Below, piece by piece: positions 25,471 to 38,519 of a stretch of DNA of 64,000 nt. The notes below the pieces were generated by a model that saw only the letters and a program-made list of their open reading frames with translations, did no database searches and was not told the origin of the DNA. Position 1 is the stretch's first letter, and each line of letters begins with the position of its first letter. The DNA comes from Tubulanus polymorphus (lineage: Eukaryota > Nemertea > Palaeonemertea > Tubulaniformes > Tubulanidae): NCBI RefSeq assembly GCF_964204645.1, contig NC_134035.1, forward strand, positions 8,680,501-8,744,500, read 5' to 3'. The translations under genes were made by a program, and so were the position numbers.

Positions 25471-27977
25471 TTTTTATATATACCATCACGTGTTATCTCA
25501 TAATCTGCATTAAGACTGAATCGTAATTATTAGAATCAGATTTTAGCCGGAATAAAAAATAGATCCGAGTCAACATTTTTTCTTTATTCGCTCTGGTGAT
25601 ATCTGGATATCAGCAGCCGATGTTAGAATATCGGTGAATTATCGTTCTGCTGGCTATATTACCCACTTGGTCGTGGTTAATGTAGCAATATGATTTGGGC
25701 AATATGCTGTGAAGAAATTAGTCCTCAGAGCGAATCGACATCAAGATTAATCCGAATCGCCGATAGAGCACTCGACAAACATCATAAAAATCATTAAAAC
25801 AGTCGAAATAAAGAAACGTCGGCCGAATGAACGATTCCGGTAGTGCGCTCGCTCGAGTGTTCGGCTAGTTGATAATGGTTACTAAGCGAACGTTTACACT
25901 TGACGGTCAGCTGGACTGGTCAGAATTCGGATACAATATCCACTGACCGGAAGGCTCACCTCTCCGACGCGCAGTGGTAAAAACTTGTCTTTTATGGCTG
26001 TATAATTGGTTTCGTTTAGTTGCCTCGTGTGGCTTCGCTATTGATTTCGTTGACCGGTGTTTGTCGCGGTGTAACTCCCCGTCTTGACCATCGTCTGCAT
26101 CGACGGGCGATTTATGTGTCGATAATTGGTATTGTTTACGACATTCGTGGCATAAACCCGCGATCATCGTCGCTTAAAACCATCCCTCGAAAGCACATTA
26201 ACTCGTATAATTCTTCTCGATATTTTCTACGTTGGCCATTCGTCATTCTCTCCGGTAATTTGCGTCAGTGATTTGTATCTAGGCTCGAGGGATGGGAATT
26301 GAGTCTTTACGATAATTGTTATGATAATAATCTATTTTTTACATTGAAATTATAACATAATAAAACAAGCATCATGTATAATTAAGTTAGATAAATATAT
26401 GAATGTGTTGCAGAATTGTAATGTCCCAAGAAGCAAAACGCTTGTAATAATGGGTCACCTCACACAGCCAAATACACGTCCACACTATCCCGAAAGATTA
26501 AAGAAAAATTCCATTATATAATGAATTTTGAAAAATGTATACTAATTGATGTATGAAGTCTTGGTATGAGAAGTTACTATTAATACGCAATTAAGTGTCA
26601 AGGGAATCTTCCATTTGATTCTATTCTGTCTTTTGTTTCCGAGACAGCTTCGGCCTGCGTCGTTAAAGAACGCTTTTTTTCGTGAAACACACTTTTTGTT
26701 AAGGATGGTAACGTGACTGATCTCTTCGAAGTCCCGACCCCCCTGTCAGTCCCCACTTAGCGCGCGAATTGCGGGGGAAGGAAGATAATTATAACTGGAT
26801 ACGAGAGAAGCAGGTATTAGGATAGTAATGTGAAATTCGGTACATGTAATTTTCATTCTATTTCGAACTACTTTCGAATTGGGTTTCGAATACCCTATTG
26901 AAATCGGGCGATCGAAATCAATTCAAATCGTCGTGTCTTTTGTTTTCGGACACGCGGTCGAATTTAAAAGACCGTTTATCAAGTTTCACCGTTCGGACCA
27001 CGTGCGCAGACGAACTGACCAATCGTCGTCGCCCGATTCCGGATGGAAAGTCGTTAGACAATGTTGTCCGCCCAAGTGGAAATGAAAGGATACAAAATGG
27101 TAATTGCTTCATGCAAAACTAGCTGGAACGTTGACGCTTGCTGGCAAACAAACTCACTGACTACGGGCCGGACGCGTGCACCGGAGCACGTGTCTGACTC
27201 CGGCGCGTGCGCGCTCAGGTCGCCAGTGGATGTCGCATTGTGTGGCGGTACTTCGCCGAGAACATTAGGAAATGTCCCCACAATTGAAACGTAATCAAAA
27301 ACGAGTCCGGGTTAAATATCCTCAATCAACCCGGCTTAAAGATTCAAGGAAACGGAACGGTGGCTTATTATATTTTAATTTCATCTCGATGGGTTTTAAA
27401 TTTCCGAAATCCCGACGTGCCGTTTTAAGTCAGGTCGGTCTGTGGCCGGGCACGGCGCTTGTTCGATTGTGCAAACATCTGAACCTGTCAGGGCCAAACG
27501 TTCGCCGTATTTACTCCGGTAATGTTTGACAAATCGTTGTATTATTCTATAATTAACTTTGTGGACGTAACGTGGAAAAGTCACAAAAACAAATTATTAC
27601 AATTAATAATCCGGCTGCGGGACGATCATTTAGTTAATCGTGTTCTGAATGCCGAGTCGATGGGGTTGGTGCGCTGTGATATTTGATTTGTCGATTTTCT
27701 GCCGGCTTCTCTGTTTTTCCACATTTTCTCAAACTACTGTTTTATTAACTACATTATTCTCTAAGACTAATTGCACCAGTTTATCTATAATAACTTGCAG
27801 AAAAAAAAACATACCGCCGTCAATAAGACTTCTTAGAACCACATTATGAAAAGCCACGATAAAGCGCGGGGAGAGAACGTTATGATAAAAACCGACTATT
27901 TACGGATTAAAAAGTTTTGGAAACCGATAATTCATTGAGTCCAAAAACATAGACAACACCTGACGATGATGACTGTA
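25471..27977. other. Non-coding sequence, nothing identified
   Basis: Several overlapping frames on both strands at 26879-27584 sit in moderately GC-rich DNA. None has a recognisable motif or paired splice sites. No RNA gene or repeat found. Confidence 0.35.
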
Positions 27978-28340
27978 AGGAACTGATATAAATCTCGGTA
28001 TAGTTAACGAATAAAAACCCACAGTGGATTTGTAGAAAAAGTTTATTTTCTTACTGTTTCGAGGTTGAAACTAAACCTCATCTTCATGAGGAACAGATAA
28101 TACAAATAAAATTATTGCATTTTTTGTTCCTCTGGACCCAGTTCTACAGTTCTGAGTTAATTTTAACTCTAGAGTTAACTCATTGAAAATCAACTAACTT
28201 TAACTCAGAGTTAACTCTAACTCACAACTGTGGAACTGGAGATCAGGTTTAGTTTTAACCTCGAAATTGTTAGGAAATAAACTGTTTCTACAAATCTACT
28301 GTGGATTTTTCATTCATTACCTGACGACGATCTCTATAAA
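27978..28340. repeat. Foldback MITE, family B, copy 1, interrupted by family C
   Basis: The left arm (27980-28080) carries AATAAAAACCCACAGTGG and AGAAAAAGTTTATTTTCTTA. The right arm (28248-28320) carries the inverse, AAACTGTTTCTACAAATCTAC. Between the arms sits a family C element (28134-28244). An uninterrupted copy is at 49911-50114. Confidence 0.7.
28134..28244. repeat. Family C foldback nested in family B
   Basis: The ends GGACCCAGTTCTACAG and CTGTGGAACTGGAGATC are inverted, with a symmetric GAGTTAA/TTAACTC interior and TTGAAAATCAA at the centre. It lies within the family B element, so it arrived later or became fixed inside it. Confidence 0.65.
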
Positions 28341-31039
28341 TAGGGTAAGATCGAAGCGTCGTGTCTTTCAATATATTTTTTAACCGAACAAACTATCGGT
28401 TTTTTTAAAACTTATAATCTGTAAAAAGTGGGTTTTTACTATATTTTTAGAACCTTAATACTTTTGAAGGGTCTTCGCAGTCCGAACTGCAGGGATCTTT
28501 GTAATGAAATTGTCAAATTGTGGCTTTCACAGATCTCTTTAATAAATAAGCTGAGTGCATGACGAAAGAAAATCGGTTTGATCGATAATGGAAGCTTGGT
28601 CTTGATTTCAAATCCGGCCCATTGAAACTTAAATAAGTCCTTTAATGACGTATAATTATGAATACGGGAGATGATGGAAGCATCGTGAACAGAACGCGGG
28701 ATGACGCCGACGGGAGGGATTACCGATATACCTGAGATTCTATCCGTCCTCATAATTCCAATCGTTCTTGTGTCAGGAACAGTTGTACATTGAGCGCATT
28801 TATATCGCCGTTTGACGTCGTCGGGTTCCTGTCTAACTATATAATATACCGGCTCCATGGTACTTACACCTCTCCTCGTAATAGCTCTCTATTACCTGCC
28901 GTGTAAAAATCATTATTACGAAATTGAATTGAATTGACGAAATAACATATTTTCGATCCGATGTAATTATAGTCGATATTCATTAGTTTTATTTATAAAA
29001 ACATTAACGCAATACCCAAAATTTGGTGAAAATTTCCACGGAATAATTTTAGCCTGTAAATCGTTCATGGTGCAACTAACCAGTACCATGGACACGTCCA
29101 TGCCAGTACCGAACATCATAACTTTTTGTGTAGTATTTAGTTACTTGTTTAGGGTGACTGAGTTTCCTCAATGCTTTTGTATACTACTCTCACGATTAAA
29201 TACGTTTCTCGCAGGATTTTTTAGAATATGCCTTAAAGATGAAAATATCCGAATCGTTCGAGCGACCCAGTGTTTAGGAAGTGACTGATATGACTATGAA
29301 AGCGATGGAACTGAATCCAGCCACGAAAAAAAAAATATGAAAAATTCAGCCAAAGATGAAAAGAACTGCCTGGTAACTGCCATGTTCAAAAAGCTTCGTT
29401 CCGTTCTGCTATATACCGAGTAGTTTTCAGGCTTAAGATCGATCACTCGCTCCACGTGAAATTCACCCCATCAACATTGCCGTTAATGCTAATACTTATC
29501 TAAAGCCATTTAACTGTCAGTTTCAGGTGACAGCGTCGATATTAGAGTAGAAATACACGGGGCAATCACATCCCAATATCCATTTCCATACCTCATCGGC
29601 GCACTCCAATAAAATTTAATTATGACTGCCTAGCGGTCGTGTCAGCTGTAGAAGACGGCGGCTCCTCGAGCTAAAGATGGGATCAAAATCAGAGAAAAAC
29701 TAGACGATATTCATAAATTGACTCTTAATTAGGTTCTTATGTCGGCGAATTGATTTATTCAACGTAGTTTATAATTGCGATTCCCTGGACGCAATTCAAA
29801 GCTCTTCTTACAGAATATATGATTTCAAGCTGTTCTAATTAATCGAATAGATATCATTATAGATTGAATGTGCTTAATGTGATCGTGAATTAATTTAACA
29901 AGATCTGGATACACATAACAAACAACGGCGAGATTATTCATTATTGATATTTGAAAAAGAATCAATTTTGATTCCTCACTTTTGACAAACCACGGTGAAA
30001 GTTGGTCGCAATGTCCCTTTTCAGGCAAAAAGTTCATATTTTCACCATTTTCCATTTTCTTAAAACGATTCAGCACATGCCACGTATCAATGGCTGGAAT
30101 ATACCAAACACTCGTATTAATATATGCATGATTCGCAGCACTGTATTTGATGACCGCCTGATACTTAGAAATATTCAGACGCCAATTTAACGCACCTGTG
30201 TGGTGATATCACATTAAATAGTACGTTCAAATGGATATTAAAACCTCAATTACATCGTGTTCCTCATAATCGACGCGTTTATGTGATTTGAAAGTATAGT
30301 TTTCGAATATTGCCGAACGGGTGCTTAAAATGAATTACCCATATCTTACCGCGACAATGTAGGCTACACTGAGTTTAACTAGGACATAACGTGTTTGGTA
30401 CTTTGTGACTAAAGCAATATGGGCACATTATCCCTTTAGCCCCGGTCATCAAACATAATCTATGACAATATATACATGTGGGCTACTGCAATTCAAAAAT
30501 TATAAATAGACAACTTAATGGCCATTCGGACTTTCTGTTCATTCATTGATTTCGTAGAATTTAGAACTGTTATTTGATAGTTCATTTGGAGGGAAAGTAG
30601 TGACTAAAACAGTTCGCTAGTGGTCCATTGATGATATCGTAGAGTATTCAGGAATCAGTGTTTTACTGTTGACAAATTCGAGTCGAAACATATCGTATCG
30701 AGTCTATAAGTTGTACCCATAAATGTAGAAAGGAGATAATAAAACTGCCGTATAATTGATAAACTACAATGATCGCATCCTGATCGGTTACAATACGAAA
30801 TGTGTTGAATGCTCCTCAACTCCCGGAGGAGATGCGGAATCTATTTCTCCGACACAACAACGGTTTAATCTTTATGACGAGAAGTAATTGAGTGACACCC
30901 ACTTTCAAAAGGCGACCGGCTCATTACGAGCGCATTATCCGTAATTTCCCTCAATCGAGCGGACACGAAAAGCCGTGTTTTACCGGTAAACCCCTCCTCG
31001 GCGAAGCCGTCGAGCTACCGTCGTATTTAAATGTGAATT
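28341..31039. other. Non-coding sequence with two unassigned open frames
   Basis: The minus-strand frames 28439-28858 (ATG start, 139 codons) and 29825-30193 (about 120 codons, open from a CACACAG acceptor-like end) are longer than their neighbours, but I do not recognise either. Nothing else is seen. Confidence 0.3.
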
Positions 31040-31160
31040 ATGAGTACGCTAATGGGAGGGATTAATCGCTCGGTCGCCGGCCAATAAGCTGCGTCACAGC
31101 TTTGCACGACTGTCGCAAAACGGCGTATAAATCCGAAAGCTTGACTTCTTTACGGGCATT
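31040..31160 (+). promoter_or_regulatory. Putative Dbx core promoter
   Basis: CCAAT at 31081-31085, a CRE-like GCGTCAC at 31091-31097 and TATAAA at 31126-31131 lie 250-300 bp upstream of the Dbx start codon. The spacing predicts transcription starting near 31155. The motifs are seen directly; promoter activity is inferred. Confidence 0.4.
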
Positions 31161-31373
31161 ATACTCGACACGAAAGAAAAGCCATCACCACGCGTTAAAA
31201 TACCTCGCACCACCAACCGACTTCAGTTTAACGGACTATCTTCAGGACGAGGAAGAGAACAGAGGATCCATTTCTAAAACTGATGTCACAATATAGCTAA
31301 GGATTAGAACTGATCAGATAATTTCGAACTATTCGTCGTAATTTGTGCATAAACTTCGGTGCCAAGTAGAACC

Positions 31374-34300
31374 ATGCTTGCGCACGATTTAGCCAAAATG
31401 TACGGAGGAGTGATCGCGCCTTCTCCTTTGTATCAGAACGTTCTCCGGGCGGCCCAGCTTCACCATCAAGGCGCCCTGCCTCAACCTCTCATCAATCACG
31501 CGTCGAACTCTTTTCTCGTGGAGAACTTGCTTCGGGACGGCGGAATGGTGACATCTCGGCCGTCGCGACTTCAGACCGGCGGCAGTCCGCCGCTGCACCG
31601 GGCGTCGCCTAGCCCGGTGAAAGAACATACCAGAGACTTATCGGTTAGTAAAGACAGTAGTAATAGTTCGCCGTCGACGCCTTATCTTAAATTCGGAGTT
31701 AACGCTATACTATCACCAGACATATCGCCGAAGACTAGTCCAAGTAAGTTGAATCTTGACATGGTTTATTATTACTTCAAATTCGTTTACGCAACGTCAA
31801 GTGTCACTTGTAGCATGTGTTTTTTTGTTTGCAAGATTATGGCCCTTTCTATATGTAGTTGATTTTCTTCTTTAATTTTCAAATCGGTCTATTTTACTGA
31901 ATATCAAGTTTACTGTTAATTCTACCGGAGATTTTCGGTATGAAAATTAATCTCGTTCGTCGAAATACTCGAAATTCTGTAATTATAAGTTAAAAAGTGA
32001 ATCTTAAGTTGAACAATTACAAGTGAACTCGTTCTGAAGTACGGTCAACTTGGTAAACTAGATCTCTAATCAGTCAATCGGCAATAGTCGAAAATGAAAG
32101 TAAAATTTACAATCAAAACTTTCAATTTACTTTACTTCAAAAATCAATTGCTTAAATCGAAATGAAGGTTAAATCTAAATGACCAAGCGCTCAACAGGTT
32201 TTAATCATTATATCGAATTCATCAAAGAACTCCTATTATAAACCCGAATAACATATCCGTTCTGATGGCTCTTTTAAAGTGATTTTCACTGCGCGTCAAA
32301 GCTTCTATTATCATTGTAATCATTATCATTAATTCCCGATCGGATGAATCTGCGAAAGTCGAATTTTACTCGCGTGAAATACGAAGATCGTAACGCGGGC
32401 TTTGTCCGCGACGCATATGTTGTCTTTGCGGAACAATAGCGGCGCGCTTTATTGCGTGGAAATAGCTGCTCATAAGAATCACAGAGCCTTTCACCTTATG
32501 GGCCCGGCAAATAATACAACAAGCTGTTGCACATCTTTATTGACTTATATCTTTTCGAGTTAATTCAATCATGTATATGAATTGTAGACATTCCCTGATT
32601 CGATTGATGGCCGCTGACACGGATTTACAAAATTCAAAGAACCTCCATACGGCATAGGCCTGATACATTATACATTATATTAAAGGTTCATTCGAATCAC
32701 AAAATTGCGAATCTATACACGATGAAACTGCGATCGTTTCTGACATTGATTTCTTTGGGTAGAATTTGTCGGACCCCGATGTCAGGACTAACAATTAACT
32801 GTTAACTTCAACTATATTAAATGTTAAACAGTTGTGTTAAACGCGGGCCGTTTGGAATTGGATGTTGTTTTGATTTCAAATGCCAGCCGTCGTTTATAGT
32901 TTTATCTATTCATGTATGGTGTATAATGATTTTTGAAGTAATCAATGCGCGCAATGACAAGCGAAACAGCGGGTTGTCGTTATTGACATGGGGCTAATAA
33001 AGCGAATTATAGTCATCATCGTCTAATCACAGATGAAATATCATATATACAGCTTCGTATGCGCACGTTTTAAAATGATTTAGTTCGTTTGAAGAGGCGT
33101 GCAATTTAACACTTATATAGAGTTTTTATTGAAATATTCAATACGTTTTATATAAGCTCGAGACGCCTATGTAAATAAATCATCTCCACCATTTTCATCT
33201 AGAAAACTTCACCCAAAAATGACTGTGGCGAAACTTGAGTGATAAAAATATTAAAAAAAACGATTAAAATGCATTTCTAGTGAGGTTTTTTAAACATTAA
33301 TCACCAAACGCGTGTTATTCTGCCAGGTCATATACCAATATAGATTTTTCCCGAATGTTCCATCATATCATATTGAAAAAGGTACAGAAACTTTGCCGGC
33401 TACTTAGCGCAGAGCAAATTAACATCTCGTAATAACTATTTCCGAAACTGTGTCGCCTCGCCTTACGCCTGTCACTGTTTAAGTGGTTTACGCAGGGTAT
33501 ATTTGATCATTTGACTCGCGGTTGCGCGCATGCCATGCTTACAATCGTAGATATCAAAGTGCCACTCGGGATTCCCTATGATGACATCGCACCTGCGTAT
33601 AACTATACATTGACACTCCACTTTGCAGATGGTTGTCATCTATATCTTCTCCGTGTATCGCCGTTTTAACGCGTATTATCAGCGTGTTCAGTTATCTCTT
33701 CGCTTTTTTTTCAGCTTCGGGATCATTTCAAAACAACACGAGCTCCAGCGCATTCGTCAGCTACTCGTCGCCGATGAACTGTCTCGCGCAATCGCAACAA
33801 TCACTTCCGTCACACCATCAACATCATCATCATCATCATAAATTCTGTAATCTAACGTCTGCCGGTATGAACTGTACGTCGTGCGGACCGCGACCGCTCT
33901 ACGACAATCCGTGTATTCACCCGGCTATGATGAGACACCCGTTCTTCCCAGGTAAACATGCCCGCCTCAACTCAACAGCGTTAAACCATCGATTCTAAAA
34001 TGGTTTTAGAGTCCATGGTTAACCTCGAAAACGAAGCCATCGGCGCTCTTTGCTGAAGTGTGTAGTTGTGTAATAAGTAAGATCCTCCGATATCCCAGTA
34101 ACTGCAGTTATATTGATAAACATTCTTTTGATAGATTTAGTTCCTGGGATGTTCGAGGAACCAAGCTACAGCACGTTTCCAAACGTCAACTACGAACTCC
34201 CATGATCGAAACCTCTGATTTTCACCTGGCCAATGTGAACTCAACTATCAATATATTAACTCACAATTTAGTCTAATTAGTATAGATCCACACTGTTGAA

Positions 34301-37300
34301 AATTTGTTCATGATATAATCGTATTTTCATATTTGTATCTCGTTATTGTATCTTATTTCCTATATCCGTACATGGCGTTTATTCATTCGCGTCGACTTTT
34401 AAAAGTTTCGATATAATCAAATATAAAAGGTGTTGACACGTGCTGATATCATAACAACTCTCTTTACCCTCCTCGACACCCACTGATCGCAATATTGATT
34501 CCCGCGTTCTTCTCCGATTGACGAACTTTCGTCGAAAATAAAACTTTGCCATTGTCAAAAATGGTGCTTGACATGGAAAATATAGTTGTAATGAAATTTG
34601 AGTCGACACGAGTCAACGACCCTTCAAATGAAACGATTTTCGTCAGTCGTAGACGGCCCTGGTTTCAGACGCTGGATGATTTATCGTTCATTTTTGGTTT
34701 ATAAAAGTTAAGCCCGCAAATGATTTTGAAACCTGACTTGATTATTGAAGATAATAAACGGAATGGTGTTAATTTTGAACTATGGCATCATTGACTCATG
34801 CGTTACCAAAACCACATAGAAACTGCATTGTATACACTAATATATAAGTCAAAAGTAATTTAATTGTTTAATTTTGTGGGGTAAATCAATATTTGAAAAT
34901 TACATCAGATCATACTTATTACTATCACTAGAAAGTATAACATTTATAGTCAAACATTGCTCAAGCATAGAATTAGTTATACCTCCATAGGTACACTCGC
35001 AACACCCTACGCATACTAACAACTTCTGAACAAGGACTTAGAAAATATTGTCTCATGAAGACTGAATTATGGTCTGATATATGTAATATGTAAACACGAC
35101 TCTTGTAAAAGTTATTTTCAAGTGTTGTGTTGCCCGCACAATACGAATTTCAATAGCTTTAACAATTTTGACTTGAAGTCCTACAAAATTCACACAAAAA
35201 AGATGACTGAAATTCCTTTATAATTGAACTAAACGTTTCATTTCAGGTTCTGCCATGTTACCTTTACCGAACGCTTTCACATTCCTGAGCAACATGCGAG
35301 GAAAACCGAGACGAGGAATGCTCCGACGAGCGGTGTTCTCCGACCTACAAAGGAAGGGTTTGGAAAAGACGTTTCAAAAGCAGAAATACATCAGTAAACC
35401 CGACCGCAAAAAGTTGGCAGCGAAGTTGGGCTTGAAGGACTCGCAGGTAAAACAAATTTCATATCGCATCGAAACATAACACCATGATATTCCAAAAAAC
35501 AACTTTATTTCAAGCGGGGACGATATGAAAATCGATCAATAGATTAAATAGATTATATCGTGAGATAATCTTGATATAGCATAGCACGAATATTCATGAA
35601 TAGCATGAATATAAGTAAAATATTCAGGCGCGTTGGAAGCAATATTTTTGATCGCCACGAATTTACTTCAATTCCGTCAAAAACATGATATTCAAAGAAG
35701 AGAAGCGTCATTCAGTAAATTATTACCGCTGCAGTCGCTACGGTTTCAACACCAAATCAAAGCCTGTCTTCGTCGAGAATAACATAGCTAATGATTGTGA
35801 ACATCCAAAAATATATAAACCCATTTCACAAAACTGTGAATTGTATCAACTGAATTCTGCGTGAGCTTTGGTGTAACACTTCCAAAACTGAACGGTACTC
35901 AAAAACTTATACATCTCCATCAACTCGAGCGTACGCTGTTTTCATACGCGATGTTTTGATCGAAGAAAACTGTGGGGGAGTCTAAAGCTGGATTCACTCC
36001 GGTCTAATTAACCCTTGTCGTGTCTTACTTTCATTAATACGGCTTCGAAATTACTCGTCGAAGTGGAGCCGGGCGCCGCTGTCGACTAAACAATAGATAC
36101 AACGAACGACAAACGGCGTTATTCGCCTTGTCATCATCATTAAATGGGATAATTTCAATATCGCATCGCTGAAACTTTTACGGCCTCGTGTGAAATAGAG
36201 CTTCATGCGTTACTTAACTTACACCGTGACGTCGCAGGCGTTACAGTTGCAAACGTCGGGTGAACGTCATTTAAAGATGAAAACATATGAATTCGTGAAA
36301 TGTAAATATCGAAAATCAGCGACACGTGGTTCCGTGAATTCAATTTTTAAATTATGTTTTTCAATGTTTGGTTCTTGTTCAATCTGGAGTTTCAATTTTC
36401 AATATAATAGGCGGCAATTAAAATGTAACCGTAATCCGGCACATGTGTAATTCTAGTTTGAATCGTTAGTTTTGACCTGTTTATCTGAGTTTTATGTCCG
36501 CTAATAACCCTTCAGATTTAGCAGCAGTTCGGTTCTCAAATTTACGATTTGCAGTATAACTTATATATATATATATATATATAACGTATCGTTTTCATTT
36601 CAAAGAAATGAATTGTTTCGGCTTTTCAGTCGAAAACCGCTCGAATACTGAGCGCGCATTCGCGAACGCGTCGCAGAATTGAAATCAATGCACCACGCTC
36701 GGTGGCGGGGCACTCACACGCACCTGTTACGTCGAATAACTCGAGAATCGGGTCCATTCTGAAGTGGAAACTCGACGCAAAACGCGCTATTCGGGGCGCT
36801 ATTGAAACTTGTAGAACGTCATATACACGAGTATTCAAAACATCGAGAGGTTTTTTCATGTACATACGATGAAACACCGAGTATAATAGTCGCCAAACAA
36901 GAGTTTTTAATGGGAATCAGTCAGGTTTTTAAGTGTCTCTTTTGTATGTTTTTTTTCGCTAAACGTGTTTCTGTGCAATCGGTGGCCGTGGTTTTGGAAT
37001 ATTGTCCCGCATTCTTCGCCGTCATCCATCGTGTCTATCGTCTGTTGGGTCGAGTCTCACGGACGCGTTCGCGGACTGGACGTGTCGTCCAAAAAAAACG
37101 GACCGGAAGCCTTCTTTTGAAAAGAAGGCTTAAATCCGTTCATTACCTCTTAATTCGAATATCAATTATTCAAGTCAAGAAACCGATCTACTGTTGACGA
37201 TGTGGTTTTGATTTCCACGCGAAAACAACGAACACGTCAATCAAAGACAATTCGTCGACGTATTTCGAGGTGATATCTTTCAATTGCGTCCGAGTTTTTT

Positions 37301-38519
37301 CGGGGGTCGATAGCGCGCGAAGTGACCCGATCGATGCGACCGATCGTTCAGACGCGCGCATATTACGATGCTTGTTCAGAGCCGCATGTCAACAAAAAAG
37401 CTGACGGACCATGCGCTCGGTTCCCATAGGAAATCGCATTGTCAATACAATAAAGTATTCGGATAAAACGGAATGACCCGACTGTTAATGTGTTCTGTTC
37501 GCTTGAATACGATACGAAATACGAAACAACGGCTTTATTTACACCACGTGATCGCGCCGGCTCGTCCCGGCGTCGTTCAAACAAACGTCGTTCCGAAGCG
37601 AAGATCGCATTTTTGACGGCGATTGTCAACGATGTGTCGGTGGTAGTTGATTCAGTAATTTAATTCGATTAGAAGTTTAACAGATGCGCGTCCGTTTGTG
37701 ATGACAGTCGATATCCGATTTAGACTTGACACCCGCGTATAAATAGATTTTCTCGCTATAGCTATCATCAGTGTGATCAACCGGAGTTAAGATCGATGAC
37801 CGGTTTAAACCCATTTTGGTTCTTACCCTATCTAACAAACAACAAACCCACAATTAGATGAAACAAACTGACGAGTCGACTCGATTCTATGGGTCATTTT
37901 CAGAATCTGTGGCTTTTTCACTTAATCGGTATCAGACGTTTGTCTATAGAAACCAACAACAAACCTTTGAAGTATTTTAGAACGATTTTGGAAAATTTTC
38001 CCTTAGAATATATACGATATAGCTTGAATGATAAAGCAATTCCACCATTGTAGATTAATGATTGTGTTAATACAGAATCTATGCAAATTTCAGTTCGGAT
38101 GGGAATGTACTAACTACTTAACCACGACTTTAAGAAACCTGCAGTTTAATAAATCAGGATTTTTGCTTCGTATTTTGCAGGTGAAAATCTGGTTCCAGAA
38201 TCGTCGAATGAAATGGCGAAATTCGAAAGAACGCGAACTGTTATCGTCGGGCGGAAGTCGGGAGTCGACCCTGCCCGGCAAGGGAAATCAAAATCCGGAC
38301 TTGAGCGACGTGATGAACGTCGACGCGAAATCGTCGCCGCTTGACAATCTGAGTTTAGATAGCGAACGAGTGGTAATTAGCCCCGTGTCTAGTCACTGCG
38401 GGTCGCCGCTGATGATGATCGCGCCGCCGGATCGCAGCAAAGAAAACGATCCGATCCTGTTGGAAGAGGATGATGACGACGACGATGACGATGACGATGA
38501 AGAGATAACAGTATCGTAG
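31374..38519 (+). CDS. Dbx homeobox transcription factor (four exons, 381 aa)
   Basis: The exons are 31374-31743, 33715-33951, 35247-35446 and 38181-38519. All junctions are GT-AG and in phase, giving 381 residues. Exon 1 has an eh1-like repressor motif (FLVENLL, residues 47-53, Groucho type) and YLKFGVNAILS (about 104-114), both characteristic of Dbx proteins. Exons 3 and 4 encode the homeodomain (about 226-285) with KPRRGMLRRAVFSD, KQKYISKPDRKKLAAKLGLK and WFQNRRMKWRN (W273, N276). The intron after homeodomain residue 44 falls between Q and VKIWF. The C terminus is an acidic run ending EEITVS, as in vertebrate Dbx1. Exon 2 is lineage-specific, with a His run (157-165) and five Cys. Dbx proteins are nuclear repressors that pattern interneurons in the nerve cord. 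The first in-frame ATG was chosen as the start. Confidence 0.95.
31744..33714. other. Dbx intron 1
   Basis: Starts GTAAGT and ends TTTTTTTTCAG. It contains no recognised mobile element. About 32280-32560 is less AT-rich and holds a SOX-like AACAATAG (32432-32439) and ATCATTAATTC-type sites, so it is a candidate intronic enhancer by inference only. Confidence 0.6.
33952..35246. other. Dbx intron 2
   Basis: Starts GTAAAC and ends TTCATTTCAG. It carries the palindromic hairpin at 33980-34023; the rest is AT-rich unique sequence. Confidence 0.6.
33980..34023. repeat. Short palindromic hairpin element, copy 2
   Basis: GTTAAACCATCGATTCTAAAA pairs with TTTTAGAGTCCATGGTTAAC across a 3-base loop, starting 28 bases after the exon 2 donor site. 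It shares the GACTCTAAAA core and layout with 16042-16097. Confidence 0.65.
35447..38180. other. Dbx intron 3
   Basis: Starts GTAAAA and ends GTATTTTGCAG. It holds a (TA)n run at 36562-36583 and a short hairpin at about 37108-37135 (GAAGCCTTCTTTT/AAAAGAAGGCTT). About 36600-37620 is relatively GC-rich, with chance frames on both strands that lack exon features. Confidence 0.6.
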
